Shown piece by piece: positions 10,854-25,400 of a stretch of DNA of 64,000 nucleotides (position 1 is the stretch's first letter; each line of letters starts with the position of its first letter). Both the position numbers and the translations under genes were made by a program. Below the pieces are notes generated by a model, which made no database searches, had not been told where the DNA came from, and worked only from the letters and a program-made list of their open reading frames with translations. The stretch covers positions 20,051,839 through 20,115,838 of the forward strand of contig CM049316.1 of the NCBI GenBank assembly GCA_026874595.1, written 5' to 3'. The DNA comes from Sipunculus nudus (Eukaryota; Annelida; Sipuncula; Golfingiida; Sipunculidae).

Positions 10854-13800
10854 TATATTACCCCAAAACATAAAGAAGTTGCTCACATAGAACACAAAGT
10901 TGAGTTTACCCACTGCATCACTAATGTGACCACACTGATAAAAGAAAAAAAAAATGTCATGCAACTGGGACAAACATTGTCTGTCAGTTTTTTTTACAAA
11001 AGCAAATCTTCTTAGAGGCATGAGGCCATTGCACTTTCCAGGAAACTGAAGTAAGGTTGAATTAACAAAATTGCACAAAAATGCTGGCGCACCGTACCTC
11101 CAACCTGTGGATATACATCTGGAATGTGTTGTACGGAGATCAAAAAGACTGTACAATTATCATGTCATGAAGGAATAATGGCCTGAAGTGTCATAAACAT
11201 TTCTGATGGACATGTAACGGTACATTTCAACAGGTAGAACAGAACTGGCAAATGAAATATAACTATAACTATATATAAGTGTGTCACAAACATGAATTTG
11301 TAAGAAGATCAATGTTAATACAAAATGTGGCACAAGAAAGATTGTCATGGAATATCCTGAGTATATTTAACTTTCAAACAAACTAAACTTGGCATTATAA
11401 GCTATCTTTGATACCATGGCTACCTACTAGTATATATGTATAGGGAAAGCACTGTCTTCAGGTCACTCTATTATGGATAAGTTCATCTTTTATGGATATG
11501 AAAGATGTTAACGCTAGGGACCTACTTGATACAGACACCAACGAGCAAAAAAAAAAAACACTTTCTGTGTGTTATGCATTAACCATGCACAACACACGTT
11601 GCTTATTCCTTAAAATTATACAAAGTATATACAAAATGTACTCTGTTTATTTATCATCATGGCATCTATCAAATATAAAAAAAAACACCTGAACTCTATA
11701 AAATGTAGTGTTAACCTTTGTACTACAGTGCTTATGCAGCAATCACGTTATATTTCTTTTTGACTCATACCACTGACCCTTTGATTGCAAAGGCTTCATT
11801 TGCTGTATACAGCAACAAGGGTTGCTGTAACAAAAGTATGACTCACATGATGTGCAAATGATTGAGCCCTTTACAAAATGTATCCTAATGAAAGGCAGTC
11901 TATGCAACCAGTGTGTAAGTGGAATGATTTACAATGAATGTACCCTGACCACTGCTATATGAGGTGCAGGTCTCTGCAAATGCCCTTAGTTTTAAATCAA
12001 AGAAAACAGTGTGCACAGTGATACCAACTCTAATATTAGATGAGTGTAATTCTAAGATATGTTGCACAAATAAGGTGATTATGTAGAGTGAGTCAGTGAC
12101 ATATATATGCTACTACTTAAATGGCACTTTGATATTAATTCTGATTAGTCTACATTGTAAAATTCTACAAAGCTGACAGAGGAATAATTGATCAAAACAG
12201 ACTATCACATCAGCATCCAACTAGCATCCTTATTAGTGTCATATATAATTTACTGTTAATAAATAAGATAATACTCAATTAATACACCTTGATGGTAGAG
12301 TAAGCTTGTCCATATTTACAAATATTTCTGAATATACATAAGCAAGTTTTCATGGGAAAATCACTAAAACTGCTACACAGATAAACAAAATGAGGTAGAG
12401 ATAAATGATATTTCATAAAATCAGCTAACAACTATGATCTGCATCTCTGCCATGAAGTAACTTAATAAGAGAAGTATCATCCGCTGGTTGACACAGTCAT
12501 GCTGAAAGACTATACTGTTGCAGCAGTGATTTTATAACTAATAATTATATACTTTAAGCTGCCATACTTAATAACATAATTTATTTAACTCATATTACAA
12601 AGAATAAGTAGTTTTACACTAAAATACCTACTTGCACATTTTCATCTCAGTAATATTTGCCAAACTGCTCTACAAACATGACTCTTGACATTCTAATCTA
12701 AAGCTTAAATTTCATGTTTCAAAATCCACAGGTTGCCATGGTAATACTTGCATGCTTATCTGAAACTACACCCCAAAGGTAGCATGATGACACTTTGGTG
12801 TTGTAACTACCTATAGTTATTTAGTTAAAATATAATCTCTCTGTATCATTGGTGATATTATCATGCACAAATTGTGAGAGGAGTAAAGAATGTGATAGTT
12901 TAAAGTGATTCAATCACATATCTGTATCTTATGTAGGTATATTCATGATGTTTTAAAAATGACACAGTGTTATTAGTGTTAATATGATGCCTATTAGAAA
13001 GCTACCTTTATGCAGTAGCCAACTTCTATATAGTCCATGGCCACTTGCGTAGATATTCTTGCAGAATGCTTATTACAGAAAAGATTTCCACTCACAGTTA
13101 TTAATTTCTACATAATACAAAAAATCAGCAAGTGCAACTTTTTTTACATGAATTATTAAAAAAAAGTCATTGATTATATGCAGACTGAATACACCTTAAA
13201 ACAGAGGAATACATGCAGTACATGTAACAACCAAGAACATTTTGAAGGTAATCCGCAATAACACAAGATTTTATATGAGATTCCAGTAGACAAAAGTTTG
13301 CAGGTATATTAAGCAGAGTGCAATAAATAAAGTAAATTATCTTATAAATGAAAGAAGAATGCTACTTAATTGCTGAAAAAAAGTGTTTATCTACTGGGAT
13401 GAAATGCAAACTGAGAGCCCTTTTCTAAGTTTATAATATCAAAAAAAAATTATAGAAAAATTTGCATGACCAGATTAGACACAGTTGCTGAGCTCGTGTA
13501 TGTGTTTACATATAACATGTGCCACCTTAGAATACATTTAAGACAGCACAATGTTATATTGGCAAAGCCAAATTAAACAGCACAAAGAATTAGGCCAAAA
13601 TAAAACAAAAGTATGGTTCTCAGGCACTTTTTTCAGAAATCAATGCGGGCGGGTGGTATTATTATTTTTTAATTTTTTGGTATGTTTCGATAAAAATGTC
13701 AAATGATAAGGGAAAAGCATGACAATAAAAGGTTTATTTTGCTAAACAGGTAAAAGCACTACATAAAGGAAATTGTACGATTTTATCTTCTTGAAAGAAA

Positions 13801-16123
13801 TGCCCGAACGGCTGCAGCTGAAAATTGGTAAGATTCTATTGAAAATCAAAATAAAAATTTTTGATGTGGGGGTTTAAAATTGATGCGGGCCGTGCCTGAG
13901 AACCATACCTTTTATATTTTTTGGCCTTAAATGTTTAAAACTGAATGCAGCTTGACATCATTACAATATATGTTGTTTCATATAATTGACCTGTTAACTG
14001 CTGTTCATATTTACCTAGGGCATGTATACCATCATTTATTACAAACATTAGTATATTCCACACCTTGACACAAAAATATCAAATATTTTATAAATTTCAT
14101 TTTACAAGAATTTAATTATTACATATTAAAGTATACTATGATATTAATGTAGGATGTTTTATACCCTTCGACTAACATCCTAAGAGATCTGTGATAATGT
14201 CATGAAGTGACATCTCTAAAATTTGTTACTGCAAAGGTAACATCTGTATTTTATGGCAGGATGGAAGTTAATTTAAAATATCTGATATACCGTATACAGA
14301 GCATATCACATTCCAGAAGTGCAAATATCAAAACCACAGTATTCCTCATATCTGAAAGCGTACCCTAGAAGCCTACTTGTACCTTCTTGAAGTGAAAATG
14401 TTTTTTTTTCATATTATCCTCCATTTACAAGTCAGCATTAATATTCAGCAAGAAGACGACTCATTATGCATTTTATGTGGGTCAACAGGGCTTACCTGAG
14501 AGCTTTATCACCAATCATATGGAAAACTTCACTCCAATGGCCATCTATCCTAATGCAACAACACCCCTGTACATGGTTTCATTAGACTAACATCTTAATA
14601 TTAGACTATCAATGAGGAATTTACAAAAAAAGAATATAGGTGCGTGTTAAAACAAAAGCTTAAATCCCAGAAATACAGCAACAAACATACAAGGGGAATT
14701 TCCGATATGGTGAGTTTTTCAATCTGGTGGGTGCTGTTAGAAATTACCTAACCATATTCAACCATTGGTTTTAAGTGACAAACCTTTATTTATTTATTGA
14801 GATTTTTGGTGCAGTTTTTAATAATCCCAAGTTTGCCAATCTGACATCTCCGCTTGTACTGATATCATCAAACATAATACTATTAAATAGGTGGTATGTG
14901 GACAAAACATCACAGAAACATTGACCCCACTTGAAACAAATACAGATTAGCTACATTCACACTAAGTTTGTTTTTATATACATAATTGAACGTCATGGAT
15001 GTACAGTGCTTTCTGGATAAAATGTAACACAGAGAGACACAACATACACAAGAAAATAAGGTCATCTTAACTTTTACTATCTTACAAAATGTTTTTGTTC
15101 AACTACTGAGTCACGTTACCACAATGTCTAAGTCAAAACTGTTCTAATACACTTATGTATTACATTTTGTACATTTTTTTCTATATTTATCAACTCAATC
15201 ACTAAGCATATTAAGTGATTATACTATACAATAAATTGATCACAGGGATAGTGTAATTTCATTTCTTTGGCAAAATATAACATAATTCAAAACTTAAAGG
15301 AGTGGAACAACCTTTTTAGGATATCAGTTAACAAGACAGTCATCCTCTCACTAAAATATAAGCTAACAAACATATCTTGTACTCATGATAAATTGCAATC
15401 TTTAACATTACATACTACGAACACAGAACATGAATGCTATATGTGCCTTAGAGGCTCAATAATACCATAATGCATATACCACACTCTTGGGCATTTTTGA
15501 ATGCTTGCACCATTTAAACACCAAGATCAAAAACTGAGAGCCAAGTATATAGACTAAGCTCTGCTTGAATTTGTATATTTGAGTAGACAGTTCTAATTGT
15601 TAAAATACTTTATGCTAGCTAATACTTAATTTATAGTTTTAAATATGCTAATGCTGGAGCTATTCCTTACATGTGGTAATGTTATATATGTTGTGCAACT
15701 GCTTCTACTTCACCACTGCTTTCAACAGCATGGTTTGTTGTGCATCACCACCAGGGCATTGGTACAAGGAGAAGAATACTCTGACCAATGAGAGTGGAGG
15801 TGTTTGCCTTAATGGCTCTGGTGGAACCAAACTAGGGGTCTATAACATTAGTTTAGACATAAGTGAGGTTCATATACTATTCTTAAAATTTCGACAATAA
15901 AATAAATACCAAAGTGACCAACATGTCTTTCAACTTATAAGCAAATAATGACTTAAATCACTTCATTGCAAAATACCATCTGACCTTCTGCTCAAAAGTC
16001 ATAATTTTCATCCACAAGTATTTTCAAATATGAAACCCTTGATGCCTAACATCAGAATTTACCACAGTGTGCATATAGGAGAGCTTTGGTATGATGAAAA
16101 GAGATCCTAAGCACCAAGCGCTT
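10651..16123. other. AT-rich 3' flank of DENND11
   Basis: No gene was seen. A TA microsatellite sits at 10816-10848. This stretch follows the DENND11 stop codon on the minus strand and probably includes its 3' UTR. TTTATT signals (AATAAA on the minus strand) are frequent, for example near 14786, so the cleavage site cannot be fixed. Confidence 0.4.
13611..13908. mobile_element. 298-bp MITE with perfect 17-bp terminal inverted repeats
   Basis: It begins GTATGGTTCTCAGGCAC and ends with its exact reverse complement at 13892-13908. Subterminal GCGGGC (left) and GCGGGCC (right) flank an AT-rich core. It has no ORF and no clear target duplication. The termini are of a type I associate with marine invertebrate MITEs; the superfamily is not assigned. 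Confidence 0.75.
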
Positions 16124-16322
16124 CTACCTAGGACAACATGGATTGTCGACCATGAGAATGACGTCTACTCCATATGTTTCTACAAGCTCCATGAGGAAGC
16201 TACGGTCGCCGATGGGGTCCAGGCCCATACTCCTCATGTGATCTGCTGTCAGCGTGCGATCTTGTGACATTGATACGTCCAGAAGTGTTTGAAAAAGACG
16301 ATTGTTTTGTTCTGTGAAAAAT
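16124..16322 (-). CDS. DENND11: DENND11 last exon and stop
   Basis: The acceptor is TCCTTTTCAG. It encodes [40 protein letters not shown] and the conserved end VDNPCCPR, then TAG (16126-16124). Confidence 0.95.
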
Positions 16323-16396
16323 CTGAAAAGGAGCAAAAAAGTTTTACTACAAGGTTATCGGTGTCAAAAATAGGCTCAACAGTGAACTCTCAGTCT

Positions 16397-16433
<37 letters not shown>

Positions 16434-19400
16434 ATATACTGTGAAAGTGGTTAATTTGGCGTGTCTGAATTTTGGTGCATTTTTATTTTTATAGCATTAG
16501 AGCAGCTTGAATTTTCACATAAATCTGTATGTAAGGTAATAAATTGTATATCAATAATTAAAATATTTAAAAAAGATAGGTTTGTAAGTTACTTACATCC
16601 TTCTTTACAACCTTCAGGTGACTCCTTACATGCAACGGGCAACTGGTCAACTACTGTGACTGGACGGTATGAACAATATGTAATTAATCTGGACTTATCA
16701 TGTTTGATTATGCAATGGTACTGCAACCAGCTCCATTGTGTGACATCTGAGAAAGTTGTAGAATTTCTCTACTACCACAAACGTGACTATACTAACCAGA
16801 AGCAGCCAACTATGTCCAAACAACAAACAGAACTGACAACAGTGGCTGGTTGCTCAAAAGGCTACTTATTGTTTCACAGTTCCTTCAAATCACTTTAAAT
16901 GAGAAGGGTCTTTCTCAAGAAATCACTTGCTATGAACTCTTATGACAACATGACTACTCCAACATTCTGGTCAAAGAAGCCTCAACTCAAGCGACCATGC
17001 ATGGGGGAATTACCAGGCCCACATGATTGTGTGTCAGGCAAGAATGCTGTAATCTTCCAAACGATCACATTGAATTTATGTGTGTTCTTATTTTGGTGCA
17101 AATCTAGCTCCCGCTAAAAGTGTGAAAATTAAAACCCTGCTAACAAAACCACTACCACAGTTTTTATATATATATATATATATGAATTTAAACTGAAGAG
17201 TGAGGACCCATAATGAGAGGCCCGTATCAAACAGAATTTGTAGTTTTTAAACTTTATAAAGTTTTTTTATACTTGTAGGTTTTAAAGCCTGAACTATATA
17301 TTTATTAATTATAATATTGTATGGATTTAGGATTTATTACATGCATAACATATCATTCAAATATATATATATAAAATTTACACCTAGTAAACATTTTTCC
17401 GAATGTCACAATGACAAGATTGTTTTGCCCTTTTTTATAGCAATATTTGACCTGCAACACATCAGGGTAAATTGATGGTACAGGTCTGGATTGTCTTTCA
17501 TATAAAGAATAAAGAAATATACACAAGATGCAAGTAAAATGATACATAAAAAAAAATAAATTTTATTATTTTGGTTCATACATCAACACTGAAAATGCTG
17601 CAATCTGAACTTCTGCAAGGTTTTTAGATATTATAACCTTTTTTAAATAACTGGGAAAAAAAATCTGTCTTACGAAGTGAACACATCTTCATCATCCAGG
17701 GTGTCTTCCCCAAGTTCTTCTCTAGAAAACTGGTGAGCTGACCTATGAAAATAAAATAGAAATACATATACAGGCAACAAGGGGTGGCCTTTAATGAAAT
17801 AAATTCTGAAAAAGATAGTTCTAATATTAATTAATTTAAGATACTTGTCATACCATAAATAAGAGAACTTAAAAGTTTACATTAATAACAAATACAGTTA
17901 AGACGCATTGTACATGGAAATTTGGAGGGTAAGTCTTAAAATTATTGGAAAGCACAACAGTTTCACCACAGTAAAGGGGGTTTGGTGGCCATAAAACCTG
18001 TGTCTTCCAGGTATAAGACAGGATAAAGCTCTGGAGATGACCCCACCTTCATTTGCAAATTACAGTAGGACAGTCCGACAGACTGAGAGAATACAAAATC
18101 ACGAAATTCTCACAACTGGGTGCATATTACCGTAAAAATCGTAATAGAATACAGGCATTATGTTAGGATAATGCCTTTAACAAATTTTGGAATTTTGTAT
18201 TAACTCAACATGCATCTTATATTTGGGGAATCATCATGAATCTGATCTGCAACAGCATAAAAAATTACCAAGAGTCAGCAATAATAGAGGCATTTACAGG
18301 CAGTCATTTGCTTTCTAAAATGTATTGTATTTTCCTACAAATATCAATCATTTTTCTATATAAAAGGCTAATATTTATTTTTAGCCTACTTTAACACTGT
18401 TTTCAGTGGAAGAGTTGTAAAAAGTACAAGATTATCTTATCATCACTAGCCAATGACATACCCATTAGTGGCGTCATGATTTCAGTGGGCACATAAGCAT
18501 TAGTGTTTTATACAGACACAAGGTGGAACTACCTTGGCGGCTTAATTTACTCCTTTCAAAAGCAAATTTTGTGCTGAAGGCTGCAGTAGTTTCTAAGGTA
18601 TTTGGTAACAGACATTGCATCATGATTGCAAACTAATAAATGTTAAATTTTGTGAATGACAAAATTTGAACTTTCGTAAAGACACCATCTTGAAAATAAT
18701 TTGACTAAATTTATGCTCATTTTATTCCTCTTCCTTTAAGCATTAACTTTGATATGAAAGCCTAAATATTAAAGAACCTCCAACAAGTGCTTTGCACTTG
18801 CGACACATATATAACCTAGTGTTTTGCACTCATGACACATGAAAGGTCTTTGCACTTGCGACACATATATAACCTAGTGTTTTGCACTCATGACAAATGA
18901 AAGGTCCATTGGGACATCATATCTACCTAACCTAATTGTATGAAAGTTGTAAACCAGCCGCGTAATGCCTGGTCTCAAAAGTCTGCTTTGTCCTACATGG
19001 CTTGTTGTTGTTTCAACAAGCACTTACTAAACCCAGTTTGGAAATGACGAAATAGCCATTCAAAATGGCAAAGTTCATGTTAAATGGTGAAATCCTGTCT
19101 TCCACCAGGTACTGTTTTTGGCATACAAGTTTCAAAGTCATGACAAATATTCAGATACATGATTTCTAGTGGAGTTAAATAAAATATGACACCTTTGATA
19201 GGTATGTTTAATTCTCACTACAAGTCGAGAATTATCTTTTAATACTTTATGACATATCTTGGAAAAAGCAGGAAAGACCATTACAGCCTGCAGAAAGTAG
19301 GTAAAGGCAGGTGGCGGCACCTACAGGTCTAAATCATTTAGCAGTCACATGATCAATATTCCTATGAAATTTAATACTGAAGGCTGCAGCAGTTCCCAAG

Positions 19401-22400
19401 ATATTTGGTAAAAGACAATGGACAGTGCGCCAAGGCATAAGTTCACAGAGTATTTAAATAAGAGTATTTATTGTTTGTTGTATGTGAAATCTAAGGAAAT
19501 CTAAGATTTGGAATGAATTCCGCCACATACGGTAGGAGTTGGGGCGGGTTTGAGAAAATTTGGGTGCGTATTCTGTTAAGGATTTTGGCAGGAGTATGTG
19601 TGCATCAATGACTAAATATTCTGAGCAAACATGGGATCTATGGGTCTCAACACTCAGCTGAATTTATCTATAAGGATAGGTTTATGAGTTTTTTTTTCAA
19701 AATATGGGTCCTGTGATCAGTTTGAAGCCAACCTGTCTACCCAAACTGGATTTACATCCATAATCTAAATTGTCAATGGATGGGACCTGTGACCTTTGAC
19801 CTTGTGACCCCAAAATCAATCTGCTTCTTCTCCTATTGGTAGGTCAGCTATATATGCAAGATGAAGGTTTGGGATGAAAAGCTTGGCCTAAAATGCTTCC
19901 ACAATCTTCTAAATATGTGGGTCCTTATCGTCCTGTGACCTTGACCTTTGACCTCATGACCCAAAAATCAATAGTGTTCTTGTGTTTGAGGTGGGCCATA
20001 TACAATTCAAGGTTGAAATCCATATGTCAATCCAAACTAGAGTTAATATTAGGAAACAAATTTCATGGACATACAGAAAGACGAACAGACAGGGTGATCC
20101 ATATAGGGCATCTGCTTATTCAAGCGGGGCTCTAATAAACAACACAAGGTTTCAGGACACAGATGAAACCACAGTAGCAAATCTGATACCGGGTAGTATC
20201 AATACAACTGGCAATCTCAAAATAAAGGACTAGGGACCAATGGATATGTTTATGAGCTTTTTCCAAATATGGGTCATTTGATCAGTTTGAAGCCAACATG
20301 TCTATCCAAACTGGATTCCACAATCTTTTTAAAGAAGTGGATCATGTGACCTTGACCTTTGATCTCATGACCACAACATCAAAAGGGTTCTTACATTATT
20401 GGTGGGTCATATGTAAGACAAGATTGAAACCAATATGTCAATCTAATTTGGAGTTACCATCAAGAAACAAATATGTGCACAGATGGCCCTTGTGACCTGT
20501 ACCTTTGACCTTGTGACACAAAAATCAATCAGCTTCATCCCCTACTGGCACGTCAGCTATAATATGTGATAGATGGAAGGTTTAGGATGAAACGTTTTGC
20601 TTAAAATGCATGCACAATCTTTCAAATTATGTGGGTGCTGTGACTTTGACCTTTGAACTCATGACCCCAAAATCAACAGAGTTCTTGCGTTAGAAGTGGG
20701 CCATATACAATTCAAGTTTGAAATCCATATGTCAATCCAAACTGGAGTTATCATCAGGAAACAAATTTGATGGACATACAGTAAGACAAACAGATGGACA
20801 GACAGATTGATTAATATAGGGCATCCACTTACTCAAGAAGGGTTTCAGGACACAGATGAAACCACAGTTCATAATCTGATAAAATCAATATAATTTAGCA
20901 GTCTCACAATAAGGGAAAATATCATAAAAAATATAAAAAATAAAGTCAGTACCACCAGTCTTCAGGAACTGAAGAAATCAATCATAATCAATAAACACAC
21001 TGGGTTTTGGGACACTGGATGAAACCACAGCTGAGAAACTGACACATCTGTTGTCATTTGAAGGTCTAAAAGTAAAAATAAATTGTAAAAATTTAAAATA
21101 TACAGGTGTCACCACACGTTTTTGAGAACTAACATAACTAGTCCAGGTCATGGCAAGATTCATAGCTATCCATGCATTAATTATCAAGATACTGGAGGAT
21201 TTGTATCAAATTTTTAATTATTCTGGAGGGTACCTGGAGCCTAATAGCTCAAAGGATATAGGTCACAGTGACCTAATTTCAGGTATCCAAGGAGTTTTTT
21301 CTGAACCTACCTGGATATTCAGTAACAAGTTTCAAAGGTGAACTGTTACAATTTGTGCCTTGCTAATGGACCGCTGGACGGACAACAGCCAAAGCGCCAT
21401 TCCTATACCTCAGTCAACATAGCTTAAAATGGGGTGCATATTCTAATGAGGCAGCATATTCTCTAAAGAACTTTAAGGTTTGTCAGTTTTTATGCACAAA
21501 AAATGTGTTTTTTATTTGGTTTAAATGAGATTCCTGCCATGATTTTTACCCGGTCTTGTAACAAAGCTGATGAGGGGCAATTCTTTGCCCTATTTTTTCC
21601 CTAAATCAAAATGCTAGGAAATTTTTTATGAAACATCACCTCAAGATGACATCTCATTACTGTCTGACACCTTGTCCTACTTTGTATGTTTCAATGCTGA
21701 TAACTTTCACACAACATGAACTGCCCAATACATACCCAGCTTTATGCCTTTAATCACAAAATAAACTTGATTTTACAGTATTTCAGGATCACTGACCTCT
21801 GTGTGTTTAGTTTGTTGAATTTGTCTCTATCAGCATCACTGATTTTCAGCAGGTCTTTCAAAACCTCAGATTGGGTTGTTACATTCTGGTTATCAACGTA
21901 TACATCATACAAATTACTCTTCATCTCAAATATCTTTTCTGTTGTGCCTGCAAGGGAAAAAATATGTTTTCTTTTATCACATCAATTTTCATGATATAAT
22001 GAAAATCTTTAATTACACCTATTGGACTGTATATTTGTAAGAAATCTGCACTTGTACATCTAATGACATTTAGGCCCACAGTGATTCACAATGTACCAAT
22101 TCATTTATGATAATTACCCTCCTAAATCATGCCATGCAAGAAAACTTCTCCTACAAATATTTTGCAGGAGACCTGAGCAGATTGTTACACAGACTTTAAT
22201 ATGTTCCGGACACATTAACTCGTACCATGCATTATATATATAACTGCTTGAGACACGTTTCATGGCTATGGAGTCTACCAACCTGTAATATCATTATTGT
22301 AAGGAGTTGTACCATTATTTTAAGCAAAACCTTGCGGGGCAAAACTAAAAAACCAACAAGGAAATTCCCAGAGGTCACTAGTGACCACTTTAAATACCCC

Positions 22401-25400
22401 AAACCCCCTACCCAAAATATATGAATTTCATAAGTTATAAGATAATTTGTTCAACCCATATAGATACATAATACAGGTCACTGTTGTGCTGCTGTCAGCA
22501 AGACAACAAATGACAGCAAATGACAACAAGATGTTGTTAGAGACATCAAACCCCTGCCTGGATGATGCTATAAAACCAATCAACAGCCCTATGATAATGA
22601 AATAGCCATAACAATGGGACTGAACCCTTTTAATTAATTTTTTTAAAGACCGAGTGCCACTATAAATACCAGGGGGCGTTACTGGGCAACATGGAGTTTC
22701 ACATAATATCTGCAACTGTTCACTTGGGCTCTGACTGTAATCTGAATATTAGCTGGGAAGGAAGATGTTTCCAGGGCTGGATTTTTGCAGACATGTTCCT
22801 AGTACTGCAAGTAACTGAAATAAATTATCATTTCTAGGTCAATTTATGTGGCGTCTGCAGGAAAATGAATTATAAGTGTCCATGCCAGTCCCAGTTCAAA
22901 TTTAGCGGGGGAGGTGCACAGCCACGGCAGGAGCCAATCAGTTAGCAGCCATGATGTGTATAAACAACAGCACGTGGCTTTGTGCACAAGCAGGCCTGCC
23001 ATGTCATTAGTCAGTGACTGTCCGTCTCTGTTCTAAATACCGGTACTCACCAGAACAAGCTCTGCTGAAACTCCATGCACCATACAAATCCATATTGGCT
23101 TTTAAATGTTAACTTTATAAGCCCAGTTTAAATCAAGCTTTGTTAGAAATAACACCTTGATGAACAGCATGAGAGCACACACAGTCACATGAACCTGTAC
23201 ACCAAGTTTCTGAGTGAAGCTGTGGCTTGGCTGAATAAAAATTCTGGGTCAGTTTACTGCTAGGCCATGGACATGAAACATGAACCACATTGGGTTACTT
23301 CAATAATGTTAGGAATTTCTCATTTACTTGGGGTAACAGACAGCAACATTTGTTGAACAGATTTTAGTGAGTCTGCTTGAAATAAAGTTGTATAAAGTTA
23401 TTGTTACATATTCAATTCAGTAGCACTCAAAATGCATTGGAAATTAAATATGCATGGCAAACACAATAACCACAGAATTTCTTCATGCTGCCTTGGTTAT
23501 CTGCCTTCCAGCTTGTATACATCTTTCAGTCCCGCTATTAATCTTAATTTACCCTTTGGATACTGGGGCCAGCAAGGCGACAATCACCAGGGGTACAGCT
23601 GCTTTGTGATGTTATATACACAGGCAGCCTCAGTGAGAGGGTATCTGTTGGTAATCCTGTGAATTAGTATCTTCTTCAGGTTACTCAAAAGGTTTATATG
23701 ATTAAACTGTGTTCATATTTATATAATATCCCATACCATTTTTGAAATGATAATACACTGATGGAGATTGAGATGGGGACATAATGTTACTATTTACTTG
23801 TTCAGACACATTCACAGTTAACCAGCACATGTATACATGTCAGCAGTAAGCCACGTGCTCAGGCTGATGTCTGTATGATAAGCTCAGATCTTGCTGTCAG
23901 TCACAGTCACATGACCTCTCCTGTAACCGGATGGTTTGGGAACTCGGCCTTTAAAGTGATCCAGATTACCTCCAATAAATGGGTGGTTCCTTAGGCGATT
24001 TCTTAATGCCCCACAAACTTTTCAAACAAGCAAAATCAAGGAATTTATGTCTTCTGCCTTCAAGTCCAGGAAGATTTTAAAGTCTGGTGACTAAATGCAA
24101 CTAGTTTTAACCACACGCAACAGATGGCAGCACCTGGCAGTTACTGCAAAAAATTTAGTTAAAAATTAAAGTTATTTTATCCACGGCTGGCAACACCTGC
24201 TGGTGATAAGTGAAACTAAATGTGCTGATTCACCATTTCAAAAATGAAATATCATACTGTATTATTATTTTGTGAGACACTCTAAAACCAATCCCAATGA
24301 AGGTAAGCATGAGGGCAATCACTTACCAAAATTTGAAATTAATCGGATATTATTTTTAGGAAAGTATTGCACAGAAACAAAAACTTGACTGATGGAAAGA
24401 CAGACAGACATTGGGACAAACAAAACAAATGACCCAGGGGTCATGACGCTCAGCTGACCAGGAAGACATTGACAAAAGTAATTTTATCATCTGAATGTCA
24501 AATTTGAATGAAATACTTTTTCCAAACTTGACCTTTTGTTTAAAATCATCCAATATTCATTGGGGTACTATGGAGCTCTGTAGCATGAAGGATATGGGTA
24601 ACAGACACCTATTTCAAGGTTTACAAGATGACTTTTCAGGGGTCTCCCAGCATGTCAAAAAATAAAATTCTAGGTCCAGTTATTATGATTTGTGCCCTGT
24701 TAACAGATGACCAAATGTTTATTCTGAGGGGTATTTGAAAGCCGCATAGGATGAAGGATATGGGTAACAGAGATGTAATTTCAGGTGCACAAGGAGACTT
24801 TTCAGGGGCCTCCCAGCATATCAAGAAAGGAGATTCTAGGTCAAGTCATTATAATTTGTGCTCTGTTAACAGAAGACCAAATCTTTATTCTCGGAGCCAT
24901 AGCATGAAGGATATGGGTAACAGAGACCTAATTTCAGATTTCCAAAGAGACTTTCCAAAGGCCTCCCTGCATGTCAAGAAAGAAGATTCTAGGTCCAGTC
25001 ATTATGATTTGTGCCCTGTTAATATATGACCAAATCTTTATTCTGGGGGGGTACTTCAGAGCCCCATAGCTCACAGAATATGGGTAACAGGGACCTTATT
25101 TCAGGTTTCCATGTAGACCTTTTATGGGCTTCCCTGGAGGTGAGGATTCTAGGTCCAGTCATTATGATTTGTGCCCTGTTTACAGATGACCAAATGTTTA
25201 AAGATCACAAAAGTAGAGAAAAAAATCGTAAAAAATAAAAAAAATATAGCTGGCGACACCAATCTCCAGAAATTGATGAAACACTCCATGATCAATATCC
25301 ATGCAAAGAATCATGGTGATTAATGCATTAGTTGTTCAGATACTTGAGCTTTTGTATTAAATTTTTCATTATTCTGGGGGGTACTTCAGAACCCCATAGC

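Noticed and set aside
16461-16898. 145-codon plus-strand ORF, the longest in the window
   Set aside because: It lies in a DENND11 intron inside a possible inverted-repeat element, shows no domain or biased composition, and lacks splice or transcript context.
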